From assembly GCF_020379485.1 (NCBI RefSeq), contig NC_063435.1, positions 2,356,001 through 2,420,000 on the forward strand: a stretch of DNA of 64,000 nt, written 5' to 3'. Within the stretch, counting starts at the first letter, position 1, and every line of letters begins with the position of its first letter. A model generated the notes under the pieces. The model saw only the letters and a list, made by a program, of their open reading frames with translations, was not told where the DNA came from and searched no databases. Position numbers and translations under genes: made by a program. This document shows, one piece after another, positions 30,911 to 43,800 of the stretch. The DNA comes from Brassica napus. Lineage: Eukaryota; Streptophyta; Magnoliopsida; Brassicales; Brassicaceae.

Positions 30911-32404
30911 ATGGATCTAGAAGATTGGGTATTACTCCCCAAAGATCCCTACAAGGATCTTGATCACGAAGAGGGTCATGAGGCAGCCACGAAGATCATT
31001 AGAAACACCCAAAAAAGCTTCGACATGGATTACTTCATCTGCCCAACACAGGATCCTGTCGGGAAAACAGAGTTCCATCGAATGTCAAGCGTGGTCCCCA
31101 CGCAGCTCCTCCAAGTTCCCATAACTTGGGAACCCGTGTACACCATGGAGGACGTAGATCACAAGAAGAACCTGGAACCGGATCCGGAACTTTTGACGGA
31201 CTCTGATCCGTCGCCGAGAATAACCTTCAAAACAGCGAAGGAAAACGAATTTGTCGACATGAAAATAGACTTACCAGCGAGGTTCACGAGTCCTCTGCCT
31301 CAGAACGATGAGAAACACTTCGACTCAGAAGGAGTGTTAGTAAAAGAGTGCTATGATGAGATGGGAACAAAGGTTGAAGAAGGCGGTGACGTGAGGAGCA
31401 AGAAAGGGGTTGATTGGGCTGAAAAGAACATATGTGGTGGAAAAATGAATCTGTGGAAGATGAGTCTTAATGGAATTGGAGCTATATGTTCATTTGGTGT
31501 TGCTACTGCTGTTACCACCTTCTGTGTCTTCTTCCTTGGACACAACAATAGCATGAAAGGTTGTCGGAACAAGAACAAAATCATCAGCTTCCGGGTTTAC
31601 ACTGATGATAATAAGGTAATTCTTTTAATAATTAAGATTCTGAATCCAAACCAAAACTCTCAAAGCAACCAAATGAATCTTTTTTTTTTGAACCAAACGA
31701 ATCTTAGGTTAGTGTTGCTTGTAGGACCTTGCTAAAACTCTTAGTTAGATAATGCCGTCTTGGTTTTAATCTCATAACATTAATCTCAAATTATATTGAA
31801 TTTTATCCCATAAATCCAAAGAAAATAGAAAACCTGTATGAGATTTTGATCTATTTGGATGAATCAAGACCATTTGGTTTGGTCTGCTTCTTCTTGGTGG
31901 CTAATAATGGTTTTTATTTTATATGGTTAGTGGCTAATTGTTATTAGAGTTAAATCTAGACTTCAGTACATTTTACGTACGTGTTTGGTTTAATTGGAAG
32001 CTAACGATCAAAAAAGTGGTTTGTCTTTGATTGACCAAAGTGATAAGGATGTGTTTAGCGTCGTGGCAAATTACGTGTATTTATACGTAATTGTAGAGAA
32101 GTTACTTACTTTGTCTTTATATGTGTATTTATACGTAATAATAGAGAGGTTATTATCATCTAGATTAGTGTCATATCATGTGGCAGACTATTTCTTTTAA
32201 ATGTTCAAACTCGTTGTAACTCCCTGACTATCTTTTAAAGTTGATTTATACGACCACATAATTTAATTATATCTTGGTACGCTGCAGCGAATAAATGAAG
32301 TAGTGAAGCATGCAACAAAGCTAAATGAAGCAATCTCTGTGATGAAAGGTCTCCCGGTGGCAAGAGCTCAGATATCTTTTGGAGGATACTATGATGGACC
32401 TTGA
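30911..32404 (+). CDS. Plant-specific single-pass membrane protein (At5g18130-like)
   Basis: Two exons, 30911-31615 and 32288-32404, joined in phase 0, give 272 residues. The ATG at 30911 is used because the longer frame begins only at a TTG. The N-terminus is acidic (MDLEDWVLLPKDPYKDLDHEE) and is followed by a long hydrophilic region. A hydrophobic segment at about residues 187-206 (NGIGAICSFGVATAVTTFCV) probably spans a membrane, followed by a basic stretch. The second exon encodes a helix-prone, conserved-looking tail ending SFGGYYDGP. I recall this architecture from the uncharacterised Arabidopsis locus At5g18130. Function unknown. Confidence 0.85.
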
Positions 32405-32790
32405 AATCATAGCCATCATATCCGTAGCATGTATAATATGAATTTAGGAAATTCAATAAATGATGTCTTATAAATTCTACATTATTTTTCTGAATGCATC
32501 TTAGTTTATATGAACGATGATATGTACTTTTCACGTAAGGTGAGAAAAGTGTGTAATATACACTGATGATTTTTATTTTTGATTTTGGATGTCTATATAA
32601 TTTGGATAGTAAAGAGAAACTGCTTGAAAGTTACAAACTCTTATATTTGATTTCAGATTACAAACAGAAGTACCAATGAATAAAAATTTACAAAACTCAG
32701 GGTAAGCATTAGAAGAAACGGAGAGGTTTATGATCATTGTCTCTTTAACTTTCTGCACAAAGAAGAGACGAAATATTAATTTGACCAAAA

Positions 32791-33110
32791 TCATCTCCAC
32801 TGAGTTTTCTCTCTCATCTCCTTGAGATTCCTCCAATGGTATCTTCCACTAGCCATATCGATGAACACCCAGAACCCATTCTCCATCTTCTGTTAGGTGA
32901 ACAACAAGGAGACATCATAAAAATCCCATAAACTGAAAACAAAAATTCAAGAAAAGCAAGAAGATATATATGCTTTACCTTATTGAAACTGAGTCCTTGT
33001 TTATCATTCAATTCGACCGGTGAGTCATCAGAGATGAGTTCCGGCGATGAACTCACCGTCTTCCATGCAAAATATCCGGCAAGAACAGCCGAGAAGAACA
33101 CCAAAGAGTA
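32791..33110 (-). pseudogene. Small At5g18150-like membrane-anchored protein gene lacking its start codon
   Basis: Two exons are clear: about 33110-32979 (LVFFSAVLAGYFAWKTVSSS, a hydrophobic N-terminal anchor, then an acidic stretch ending LSFNK) and 32889-32791 (KMENGFWVFIDMASGRYHWR, ending in TGA). They have a GT-AG intron and stay in phase. The family is a short (about 75-residue) plant protein loosely named methyltransferase-related. Upstream of the LVFF segment the frame has no ATG back to its stop and enters sequence of repeat character (CCAATAAGCCCC...), so the first codons seem to have been replaced at about 33110. It could still be rescued by an unseen upstream exon. Confidence 0.65.
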
Positions 33111-35074
33111 GTAAGTGGGGCTTATTGGAACGGGGATTTCATAAATTTTTAAGTTTTTGCCAAATTCCCCCTTATTGGACAAGGTATTTAAAAAAAAAAT
33201 TTACAAATCCCCTTTTATTGGATATAGCATTTATAAAACTCTTATTAAATCACCCTTTATTGAAAAATATGGATTTCATTAATGAGATTCATCAAAAGTT
33301 ATTTTGGATATTAAAAACTATCATTTACCCTTCAAATTCTTTAAAATCAAATACCACCTAAAGAGATGGAATTTAAAAAAAAAACAATAATTTCATCTTT
33401 TACGTCAAAGAATCAAATCAAATGTTAGCGTCAGAATAAATTGTCAAACACAGCCCGGTTTTCTATTGCAGCATAGTGAGCCACCGACAGAAATCAAAAC
33501 GGTGAGACTTCTGTAGTTTTTATACAAAGTAGGTGTATATGTATTAGCAAGTTCAAAAAAAATTTTGTTCAGTATTTCACATTTCAGAGTTCTTATACAA
33601 ATTTGAAAATAATCAGTCTTGGTGCTATGCCTCTTCCAATCGTTATTATCTAACAAATTGTAGGATAAAAAATATTAGTTATTACTCACCTAAGCTCTTT
33701 CTCAATTTCATTGCTACAATTTTGTTTTTGCGGTTTATGTTTTGTTGTTAATATATATATAATAGCAAACCTGATTTTGTCTTTTTATGACATCATCATT
33801 TTTTTATAAGAAAAAAAAAGTTTGATCCAATGGTCAGCATTTTTCATATTTTATGATCTAATAGATATAAAACACTCTTTCTATAGATGATGATATCATC
33901 AATTTTTTTGGCAACCCTATTTTAAGAGACAATGACAACTCTTCTTTCAACTGTCATCTATTTGAAACAACACATCTTTTTAAAAGACCCAAATCATATA
34001 TTTTCATCTAAACAACACATCCCTTAACCAACATACATTTTCGTAATTTATTTAAACATTCAACCCAATGGCCAGAATTATTTGTTTTTATCATCTAAAA
34101 GACATAAAACACTTTCGTTGAATTTACTGTTGTCAGCCAAAAAATTATATTTGACAAAACTTTCTTTATTTATTTAAACAATGCATCCTTTCGCAAACAT
34201 ACATTTTCCTAATTTTAAGTATGTTTTATATATCGAAGCAATGCATCCCTTAACAAACATACGTTTTCATTATTATTTAAAACAATGCATCCCTTAGCAA
34301 CATAAATTTTCCTAATTAAAATAATTTTTCAAAAAAATCTGAAGAGATACAATCCGACGGCCGTAATTGTTTGTTTAATTATCTAATGGTCCAAAATTAT
34401 TTTGGTGTATTTCTTAAGTCGTATCGTAACTTTTTCTGAAGAGTTTTCATCTGAAAAAACACACACCTTCTAGAGTTGTCCTTGATGTACCTTTTCATGA
34501 TCATATATTGAACTTTTTACAGCAACAATCTATTAAAAATATACTTGGTTATTCATCTTCTATTTCATTTTCTGTATTTGTTTTTGATCTCTGTCAAGGT
34601 ATGTCATCTTCTCCTTCCTTTTAAGTCACATAGTTATTATTGAATAGTTGATCTGTTTACGGTGAGAGTTATCACTAGGTTTTGACGGTTTTTAAGAAGT
34701 AGAGATCAAAGCCTTACTACTTTTAAATAAATATCGTTAACGTATCACGAGTTTCGCATGGGGAAGTTTGTATTACAGAAAATCATTAGTATTTGTATAA
34801 GAAAATACACAAGACGACACTCATTATAAAGTCACTAAATATAGGGGTCAGACAGTGAGTGGAAATCAGGGATTTGAGAGATATCTCGACTGAATAATTA
34901 ATGACGTAACTTGCGATTTATACATTTAATTTCCGTGTTGTATGAAAGAAATATCTGATTCATTTGTTTTTTCTTCAGAGCCTTTCATTCCATTTGTTTA
35001 AGATCAGTTAATACAAAACCACTATTGCATAAACTATCGCAAGCGACCTTTGTTGTTGTCGCCAGGACGTTAGG
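33111..35074. other. AT-rich intergenic region with degenerate repeats
   Basis: 33111-33360 looks like a small repeat or transposon remnant: CTTATTGG recurs near 33121 and 33171, with a diverged copy near 33214. At 34010-34320 a degenerate direct repeat of roughly 50-70 bp recurs about four times (units containing AAACAATGCATCCCTTA and AACATACATTTTC). No gene seen. It ends at the retrotransposon LTR. Confidence 0.5.
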
Positions 35075-36401
35075 TGATATTCCGTGTTTTTAACGGTTTT
35101 AAACTCGTTTTGGAGCAATTAAATGGTCGGTTTTAATTAATGTTTTGGTCTATTTGATGCGTTTTGGTGTTCTTAAGTGTAATATGCAGGTTACTAGATA
35201 GCTTGAAAGAAAAGAACGCATTCGGGATTTATTCAGAAGCAAGATGGACCGAACAATGGACCGAATGAAGTATTGATCGCACAGAGCACGAGATCGACCG
35301 ATCCGGTCTACCAGGATCGACCGATCCCAGGCTTTCATACACGAGATCGACCGATCCAGGACATGTGGATCGACCGATCTAAGGCGCTACGGGCTCCACA
35401 CGCACAAACGAGCTTTTCACTCCTTTTTACCCACTCCCCTCAATAATTCAGAAAAGAACTCGACCTTTGAGACAGAGAAAAAGACCAGGGGCGACCAAGG
35501 AGGAGATTTACAAGTTCTAGAGAGAAGATTTGAGTGTTTTGTACTTGTTTTGGTGTGATTTGTGAAGATTTGTAAAGGAGTTCATCTCAAAACCATTTGG
35601 AGAAGATCTTCTGAACCTTTACTCTGTTTTAATACAATCTTATCATGTTTTCTTCATCAAAATCGTTTTGTTCTTGCTTAGTTATGTGTGAGTAGTCATC
35701 TAGTTGGGTTTAGGGGTTCTCATAGGGGATTTCTTGATGTTTTGATCCATAAAACGTGTGTAGACTAAGGGATTACGTTTTGGTTCTTCATCTAACGGAT
35801 TTCTTACTGCTTGAACTGAATTGATCACTTAGTTCATGATTTCAGATTGTTTGATGCACCGAAAGTGATTGTTTGAACTTCCGAAAATACTTTAGATGAG
35901 CAAAGTGTCCTTAACCCTCGGAAGTTGATGTTATTGCGCTTTGTGAACATATTGAACCTGTTCTTAATGCTTGTTTAGAAATTGAAACTCAGCGGAAGTT
36001 AGTGTGGAGATTTCTATAACATAGAGAATTAGCGCTACGGAAGTAGGTTAATTCTAATATCGTGTTTGAGTTCTAGACGGTTCTTAATATATCCCTGTGT
36101 CTTCCATTAATTGTATCTTGATTAAAAAGAAATTCCTGAGAATTCCCAATGCCCAACGTTTGTTTTAAAATAGCTTTCAAATCGTTTAAATCATCTTTTT
36201 TTTACATGCTTGTTTATCCTTTGTGACACTAGAGAAAATTAAGTAAAAACCATCAAAAATATATCTTGATTCGCTGTAGCTATTAACTTGTCTGCAACTC
36301 TACGTGTGATCATCGGTCCCTGTGGATTCGATCCCGTATTACTACTGCGTACTTTACTGTGCACTTGCAGTTAGATAATCGGGTTAAAACTCGAGACATC
36401 A
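35075..36401 (+). repeat. LTR 1 (5' LTR of the outer Athila-type element)
   Basis: 1327 bp, bounded by TG (TGATATTCCGTG) and CA (GAGACATCA). It contains four GATCGACCGATC motifs at 35292, 35315, 35345 and 35368. It differs from LTR 2 at scattered positions (roughly 1 percent by eye), including the spacers between these motifs. Confidence 0.93.
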
Positions 36402-36529
36402 AGTTTTTGGCGCCGTTGCCGGGGACCAATTGGTCACCCTAGAGTTAATGATCAGTTTAAGACTATAGCATTTTTTTTAATTTTATCTAATGTTTATGTC
36501 TTTCTCTTTCTGTTTGTGTTTTCAGGTGA

Positions 36530-37819
36530 ATGAGCGGATTTCATACTAGAAGCAAAGGATCATCGAATTTAATACCTTTGGAGTTGGAGCTCGGCCGCCT
36601 AGAGAGACAAGTGAAAAAAAAAAGACTTGAGTCCGCTGAAGAGGTTGAAATGGCAGAACACCAAGAAGACCAGTTTCAGGACAACCCGCAAAATCCAATT
36701 CATGTAGCTGAACGAGAAGGCAACAATGCTGGTGATAATCAGCAGGCTGGTGTAGCTGCAAGACAACAGGCTGGAGACTATGGCATGCCTAGGATGACGC
36801 TTGCACATTATGATACACCAGATGCATTCTATGCCGATCGTTCTGGGATTCGCCCACCTCCCATTGAGAGAAGAGACTTTGAGATCAAGACTGGTCTCAT
36901 TAATTTGGTGGAGAAAAATCCGTTTCATGGAAACCCGTCTGAGGACCCGATGTATCACTTGGAGCATTTTGAGCGAGTCTGTGACACCAGCAGACATAAT
37001 GGAGTTCCTCAAGGCGCTTTGAAATGCAGGTTGTTCCCGTTTTCCTTAGCTGATAAAGCTATCAGATGGTTAAAGTCCATCCCTCCAGGATCTCTTACTA
37101 CATGGGAAGAGACAAGAGCTGCTTTTCTACAGCATTTCTTCACCAAGTCAAGGTCCACATATCTGAGAAGCAGAATTGGAAGCTTTCAGCAGCTTGATTC
37201 GGAAAGCTTTCATGAGGCTTGGGAGCGTTTCAAGGAGTACACACAGGACTGCCCTCACCATGGCTACACTGATGTGAGTTTGCTGAACATTTTCTATAAT
37301 GGAGTTCATGAAGAGAGTCAAGATGCCATGGACACAGCAAGTAATGGTGATTTCATGACCAAGACTGTTGAAGAAGCTTACACCTTGTTGAACAACCTGT
37401 CATCCAGCAAAGCAAACCGCAAGTCAAGGTTTGATACCAGCCAGAAGGGTGTTGGTTATGAATCCAAGAAGATAGATGAGTTGAATGCCAAGATTGAGAT
37501 GCTTCTCAAGAGAGATCAGAAATCTGTGAAATTTGTGGAGGAGCAAGGCTATCGTTCCTCACAAGAAGCTGTTGGTGATGATTCAAGTGATATGCAGGCC
37601 GATGTGAACTACATTGGTGGTCAAGGAAACTACAACAGAGGCTACAATCAGAACCTTGGGTGGAATCAAAATCAGCAAAATAATCTGTCTTACCGGAGCA
37701 ACAATGTGGAGAATCCACAACATCAGTCCTACCCTCAGGCAGGAAACAGGCAGAACCAGAATCAGAACCAGAGTGTGTTCAACCAAGGATTTCAGAACAG
37801 AAATCAATATCAGGGGAAC
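36530..37819 (+). pseudogene. Truncated gag of the outer element
   Basis: 430 codons, nearly identical to the first 430 of the inner gag at 39270. It includes the retrotransposon gag core (about residues 130-260, with [20 protein letters not shown] and [20 protein letters not shown]). It ends QYQGN, where the stop TGA is supplied by the first three bases of LTR 2. Confidence 0.9.
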
Positions 37820-39142
37820 TGATATTCCGTGTTTTTAACGGTTTTAAACTCGTTTTGTAGCAATTAAATGGTCGGTTTTAATTAATGTTTTGGTCTATTT
37901 GATGCGTTTTGGTGTTCTTAAGTGTAATATGCAGGTTACTAGATAGCTTGAAAGAAAAGAACGCATTCGGGATTTATTCAGAAGCAAGATGGACCGAACA
38001 ATGGACCGAATGAAGTATTGATCGCACAGAGCACGAGATCGACCGATCCGGGCTACCTGGATCGACCGATCCCAGGCTTTCATACACGAGATCGACCGAT
38101 CCGAGTCATGTGGATCGACCGATCTCAGGCGCTACGGGCTCCACACGCACAAACGAGCTTTTCACTCCTTTTTACCCACTCCCCTCAAGAATTCAAGAAA
38201 AGACTCGACCTTTGAGACAGAGAAAAAGACCAGGGGCGACCAAGGAGGAGATTTACAAGTTCTAGAGAGAAGATTTGAGTGTTTTGTACTTGTTTTGGTG
38301 TGATTTGTGAAGATTTGTAAAGGAGTTCATCTCAAAACCATTTGGAGAAGATCTTCTGAACCTTTACTCTGTTTTAATACAATCTTATCATGTTTTCTTC
38401 ATCAAAATCGTTTTGTTCTTGCTTAGTTATGTGTGAGTAGTCATCTAGTTGGGTTTAGGGGTTCTCATAGGGGATTTCTTGATGTTTTGATCCATAAAAC
38501 GTGTGTAGACTAAGGGATTACGTTTTGGTTCTTCATCTAATGGATTTCTTACTGCTTGAACTGAATTGATCACTTAGTTCATGATTTCAGATTGTTTGAT
38601 GCACCGAAAGTGATTGTTTGAACTTCCGAAAATACTTTAGATGAGCAAAGTGTCCTTAACCCTCGGAAGTTGATGTTATTGCGCTTTGTGAACATATTGA
38701 ACCTGTTCTTAATGCTTGTTTAGAAATTGAAACTCAGCGGAAGTTAGTGTGGAGATTTCTATAACATAGAGAATTAGCGCTACGGAAGTAGGTTAATTCT
38801 AATATCGTGTTTGAGTTCTAGACGGTTCTTAATATATCCCTGTGTCTTCCATTAATTGTATCTTGATTAAAAAGAAATTCCTGAGAATTCCCAATGCCCA
38901 ACGTTTGTTTTAAAATAGTTTTCAAATCGTTTAAATCATCTTTTTACATGCTTGTTTATCCTTTGTGACACTAGAGAAAATTAAATAAAAACCATCAAAA
39001 TATATCTTGATTCGCTGTAGCTATTAACTTGTCTGCAACTCTACGTGTGATCATCGGTCCCTGTGGATTCGATCCCGTATTACTACTGCGTACTTTACTG
39101 TGCACTTGCAGTTAGATAATCGGGTTAAAACTCGAGACATCA
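37820..39142 (+). repeat. LTR 2 (5' LTR of the inner element)
   Basis: 1323 bp, TG...CA, almost identical to LTR 1. It shares with LTR 3, and not with LTR 1, the spacer bases CCGAGTCATG and GATCTCAGG, so LTR 2 and LTR 3 form the pair of one element. Confidence 0.93.
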
Positions 39143-39269
39143 AGTTTTTGGCGCCGTTGCCGGGGACCAATTGGTCACCCTAGAGTTAATGATCAGTTTA
39201 AGACTATAGCATTTTTTTTTTTTTATCTAATGTTTATGTCTTTCTCTTTCTGTTTGTGTTTTCAGGTGA

Positions 39270-40877
39270 ATGAGCGGATTTCATACTAGAAGCAAAGGAT
39301 CATCGCATTTAATACCTTTGGAGTTAGAGCTCGGCCGCCTAGAGAGACAAGTGAAAAAGAAAAGACTTGAGTCCGCTGAAGAGGTTGAAATGGCTGAACA
39401 CCAAGAAGACCAATTTCAGGACAACCCGCAAAATCCAATTCCTGTAAATGAACGAGAAGGCAACAATGCTGGTGATAATCAGCAGGCTGGTGTAGCTGCA
39501 AGACAACAGGCTGGAGACTATGGCATGCCTAGGATGACGCTTGCACATTATGATACACCAGATGCATTCTATGCCGATCGTTCTGGGATTCGCCCACCTC
39601 CCATTGAGAGAAGAGACTTTGAGATCAAGACTGGTCTCATTAATTTGGTGGAGAAAAATCCGTTTCATGGAAACCCGTCTGAGGACCCGATGTATCACTT
39701 GGAGCATTTTGAGCGAGTCTGTGACACCAGCAGACATAATGGAGTTCCTCAAGGCGCTTTGAAATGCAGGTTGTTCCCGTTTTCCTTAGCTGATAAAGCT
39801 ATCAGATGGTTAAAGTCCATCCCTCCAGGATCTCTTACTACATGGGAAGAGACAAGAGCTGCTTTTCTACAGCATTTCTTCACCAAGTCAAGGTCCACAT
39901 ATCTGAGAAGCAGAATTGGAAGCTTTCAGCAGCTTGATTCAGAAAGCTTTCATGAGGCTTGGGAGCGTTTCAAGGAGTACACACAGGACTGCCCTCACCA
40001 TGGCTACACTGATGTGAGTTTGCTGAACATTTTCTATAATGGAGTTCATGAAGAGAGTCAAGATGCCATGGACACAGCAAGTAATGGTGATTTCATGACC
40101 AAGACTGTTGAAGAAGCTTACACCTTGTTGAACAACCTGTCATCCAGCAAAGCAAACCGCAAGTCAAGGTTTGATACCAGCCAGAAGGGTGTTGGTTATG
40201 AATCCAAGAAGATAGATGAGTTGAATGCCAAGATTGAGATGCTTCTCAAGAGAGATCAGAAATCTGTGAAATTTGTGGAGGAGCAAGGCTATCGTTCCTC
40301 ACAAGAAGCTGTTGGTGATGATTCAAGTGATATGCAGGCTGATGTGAACTACATTGGTGGTCAAGGAAACTACAACAGAGGCTACAATCAGAACCTTGGG
40401 TGGAATCAAAATCAGCAAAATAATCTGTCTTACCGGAGCAACAATGTGGAGAATCCACAACATCAGTCCTACCCTCAGGCAGGAAACAGGCAGAACCAGA
40501 ATCAGAACCAGAGTGTGTTCAACCAAGGATTTCAGAACAGAAATCAATATCAGGGGAACAACTCGGGCAACTCAGGATTTCAGCAAAGGCAGCAGTACAA
40601 CAACTATCAGAATCAAGGAAATGCCTCTTCGTCACAGCCTTCTCAGGATAACGAAATTAAGAAAATGCTGCAAATGGTGCTAGAAGGTCAGAAGAATAGC
40701 ACTGCAGAGATAAACACCAAGGTGGATAACATGTATGGAGAGCTTAATGGGAAGTTCGAAGCTTTGAACACCCATTTGAAAGTTTTGGAAAAGCAAGTTG
40801 CTCAAACCGCCTCCAGCAGCAGAACAGCACCTGGATTTCTACCAGGGAAGTCAGAGACGAATCCAAGGAGTTTGTGA
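39270..40877 (+). CDS. Gag polyprotein of the inner element
   Basis: 535 residues from the ATG at 39270. It has an acidic/Gln N-terminus, then the retrotransposon gag core (residues about 130-260), and a linker. The C-terminal third is strongly Asn/Gln-rich ([20 protein letters not shown]) where other elements have a CCHC knuckle, and no CCHC is visible here. The stop TGA at 40875-40877 lies within the pol reading frame, one base out of register (-1). Confidence 0.93.
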   Translation: MSGFHTRSKGSSHLIPLELELGRLERQVKKKRLESAEEVEMAEHQEDQFQDNPQNPIPVNEREGNNAGDNQQAGVAARQQAGDYGMPRMTLAHYDTPDAFYADRSGIRPPPIERRDFEIKTGLINLVEKNPFHGNPSEDPMYHLEHFERVCDTSRHNGVPQGALKCRLFPFSLADKAIRWLKSIPPGSLTTWEETRAAFLQHFFTKSRSTYLRSRIGSFQQLDSESFHEAWERFKEYTQDCPHHGYTDVSLLNIFYNGVHEESQDAMDTASNGDFMTKTVEEAYTLLNNLSSSKANRKSRFDTSQKGVGYESKKIDELNAKIEMLLKRDQKSVKFVEEQGYRSSQEAVGDDSSDMQADVNYIGGQGNYNRGYNQNLGWNQNQQNNLSYRSNNVENPQHQSYPQAGNRQNQNQNQSVFNQGFQNRNQYQGNNSGNSGFQQRQQYNNYQNQGNASSSQPSQDNEIKKMLQMVLEGQKNSTAEINTKVDNMYGELNGKFEALNTHLKVLEKQVAQTASSSRTAPGFLPGKSETNPRSL

Positions 40878-43800
40878 ATGCTATAACACTTAGGAGTGGA
40901 AAAACGATTGAGGAATCGAAAGAGAAAGAGATCGACCGATCTCAAGAACAGATCGACCGATCCAAGGGGAAGGAGATCGACCGATCCGGTCCATCTGGAT
41001 CGACCGATCCCGTGTCGACGAAGCCAAATTCCTCTGAACCTGAAGAGGTGTATGTGGCGCCTCCTGCTTATGTTCCTAAGGCTCCATACCCATCCAGACC
41101 AAGGCAGAAGATCAAAGAACGTGAGTACGAGAAGCTAAAGAACCTTGTTGGGGAGTTACATGTGAGATTGCCATTTGTTGAAGCGGTGAAGATGGTACCT
41201 TCTCTTAAAAGGTACATGAAGGAGATTCTTACCGATAAGATGAGCCTAGAGCGGGGTGTGTTGATGCTCAATGAGGAGTGTAGCGCAGTTCTACAAAATG
41301 TCATGCCTAAAAAGCGTGAAGATCCCGGAGCATTTGTTCTACCATGCCGCATTGGATCACTTACTTTTGAGAAGAGTCTCTGCGATCTGGGTTCAGGAGT
41401 GAGCCTAATGCCTTTCTCTGTCTCTGAGAGGCTAGGCATGACGAACTACAAACCTACAAGGATCTCCTTGGTCCTTGCTGACCGATCAGTGCGAAGACCA
41501 GTCGGTGTACTAGAGAACATCCCTGTTGGTGTTGGAAAGGGATACGTGCTTACCGATTTTGTAGTTCTGGAGCTGGAAGAGGAACCTAAAGATCCTCTCA
41601 TTTTGGGCAGACCGTTTTTAGCTACTGCTGGAGCCATGATTGATGTACAGAATGGGCATATAGACTTACGTCTAGGAGACATGGCGATGAGATACAATGT
41701 GGAGAAGGTGCTGAAAAATCCGACTATTGATGGACAGACTTTCTGGGTTGATACATTGACTGAACTGGTGGAGGAAATGGATGAAGAGTTGCACACTGAT
41801 GATCCTCTACAAGTCGCATTGACCCAAAGGGAGAGTGAGTTCGGGTTCATGAACCAAGAAGTGGTTGGATTTTCTGAGATTTTGGATTCAGCCTCACCGA
41901 TTGAGAAGCATGTCGCCTATGTCAGCCTTGAAGACTCAGGCACCGATAAAACCGTCAAACCGTCATCCTCCCAACCAGATTGGAGTGAGGAGAATGCTCC
42001 AAAGGTGGAACTTAAAGCCCTCCCAGCTGGGCTGAGGTATGCATTCTTGGGACCGAATTCCACATATCCTGTTATTATTTGTGCTAACCTGAATAATGTG
42101 GAGACCGCTTTGCTTCTTTCAAAATTGCGAAAGTATAGAAAAGCATTGGGGTACTCTTTGGATGATATTACAGGTATTTCTCCAGATCTTTGCATGCACA
42201 AGATTCACTTGGAGGATGAGTCAAAGACGTCCATAGAGCACCAGCGAAGACTGAATCCCAAACTGATGGAAGTTGTGAAAAAGGAGATTCTAAAGCTGTT
42301 GAGTGCAGGGGTGATCTACCCAATTTCAGACAGCACTTGGGTGAGCCCGGTTCATGTGGTTCCTAAGAAGGGTGGCATCACTGTCATCACAAATGAGAAG
42401 GATGAGCTGATTCCTACCAGAACAGTCACAGGGCATAGGATGTGCATTGACTACAGGAAGCTAAACTCAGCCACAAGGAAGGACCACTTCCCACTTCCTT
42501 TCATTGACCAGATGCTGGAAAGACTAGCCAACCACCCCTACTACTGTTTTCTCGATGGCTACTCCGGGTTCTTTCAGATACCCATTCATCCAGACGACCA
42601 AGAGAAGACAACATTCACCTGCCCATACGGTACTTTTGCCTACAGGAGAATGCCTTTCGGATTGTGCAATGCTCCTGCCACTTTCCAGAGATGCATGATG
42701 TCGATCTTTACTGATCTTATTGAGGACATTATGGAGGTTTTTATGGACGATTTCTCAGTCTACGGTTCTTCATTTAGCGACTGCCTTGCTAATCTGTGCA
42801 AGGTGCTGGAAAGATGTGAGGAGAAGAACTTGGTGTTAAATTGGGAGAAGTGTCATTTCATGGTGAAAGATGGCATTGTTTTGGGTCACAGGATATCAGA
42901 GCAGGGTATCGAGGTTGACAAAGCAAAGATTGAAGTTATGACCAGCCTACAGCCTCCCAGGACAGTGAGGGATATTCGGAGTTTTCTGGGACATGCCGGT
43001 TTTTACAGGAGGTTTATCAAAGACTTCTCTATGATAGCGAGGCCACTCACCCGTCTGCTGTGCAAAGAAGCGAAGTTTGTTTTTGATGCTGACTGCCTCG
43101 CTGCGTTTCAGATTCTCAAGAAGTCTCTAGTCAGTGCTCCCATTGTGCAGCCACCAGATTGGGACTTGCCATTTGAAATAATGTGTGACGCAAGTGATTA
43201 CGCGATTGGAGCTGTTTTGGGGCAGAGAAAAGACAAGAAACTCCATGTGATCTATTATGCCAGCCGAACGCTTGATGATGCTCAAATCAAGTATGCTACC
43301 ACTGAGAAGGAGTTGCTGGCAGTAGTTTATGCTTTCGAGAAGTTCAGGTCCTATTTGGTGGGCTCGAAAGTAATTGTGCACACAGATCATGCAGCCTTGA
43401 AGTACCTGATGACGAAAAAAGATGCTAAACCGAGACTCTTAAGGTGGATCTTACTCCTACAGGAGTTTGATATTGAGATCAGAGACAAGAGAGGAGCAGA
43501 AAATGGAGTGGCAGATCATCTTTCCCGAATGAGAGTGGAAGCTGAAACACCACTGGATGATACATTACCCGAGGAGAATGTCTATGTGATCACCTTGCTG
43601 GAGGATGAGTATTTGGATCAGGCTGATTGCTGTGTCATGAGACAAATTCAGGATGATCTCCCATGGTTTGCAGACTTTGCAAACTACCTATGTGCTGGAA
43701 TTGAACCACCGAACCTGAAGGGGTATGAGAGGAAGAAGTTCATGAGAGATGTGAACCACTATTACTGGGATGATCCCTTCCTCTACAAGAGATGCTCAGA

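Larger units (their letters stand above)
35075..37819 (+). mobile_element. Outer Athila-type Ty3/gypsy retrotransposon, interrupted in gag
   Basis: Comprises LTR 1, a primer-binding site TGGCGCCGTTGCCGGGGA at 36408-36425 (tRNA-Asp type, as in Athila) and the first 430 codons of gag. At 37819/37820 the sequence switches directly into the LTR of a second copy. The remaining part should lie beyond LTR 3 but is hidden by, or lost at, the assembly gap. Confidence 0.85.

Noticed and set aside
31351..31584. Minus-strand ORF inside the At5g18130-like exon
   Set aside because: Antisense shadow of a well-supported spliced gene.
35150..35338. Minus-strand ORF of about 62 codons with IGRSR/IRSIVRSI repeats, found in all three LTRs
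   Set aside because: It is a by-product of the GATCGACCGATC repeats in the LTR; repeated because the LTR is repeated, not because it is a gene.
36599..37012. Long minus-strand frames inside gag and pol (also 39339-39752, 41068-41439, 43967-44332)
   Set aside because: Shadows of the real plus-strand retrotransposon genes; the antisense proteins show no family signal and the codon pattern belongs to the sense frame.
40748..40877. Classical -1 slippery heptamer for gag-pol
   Set aside because: I scanned the overlap in the gag frame and found no X XXY YYZ sequence; reported as an open question instead.
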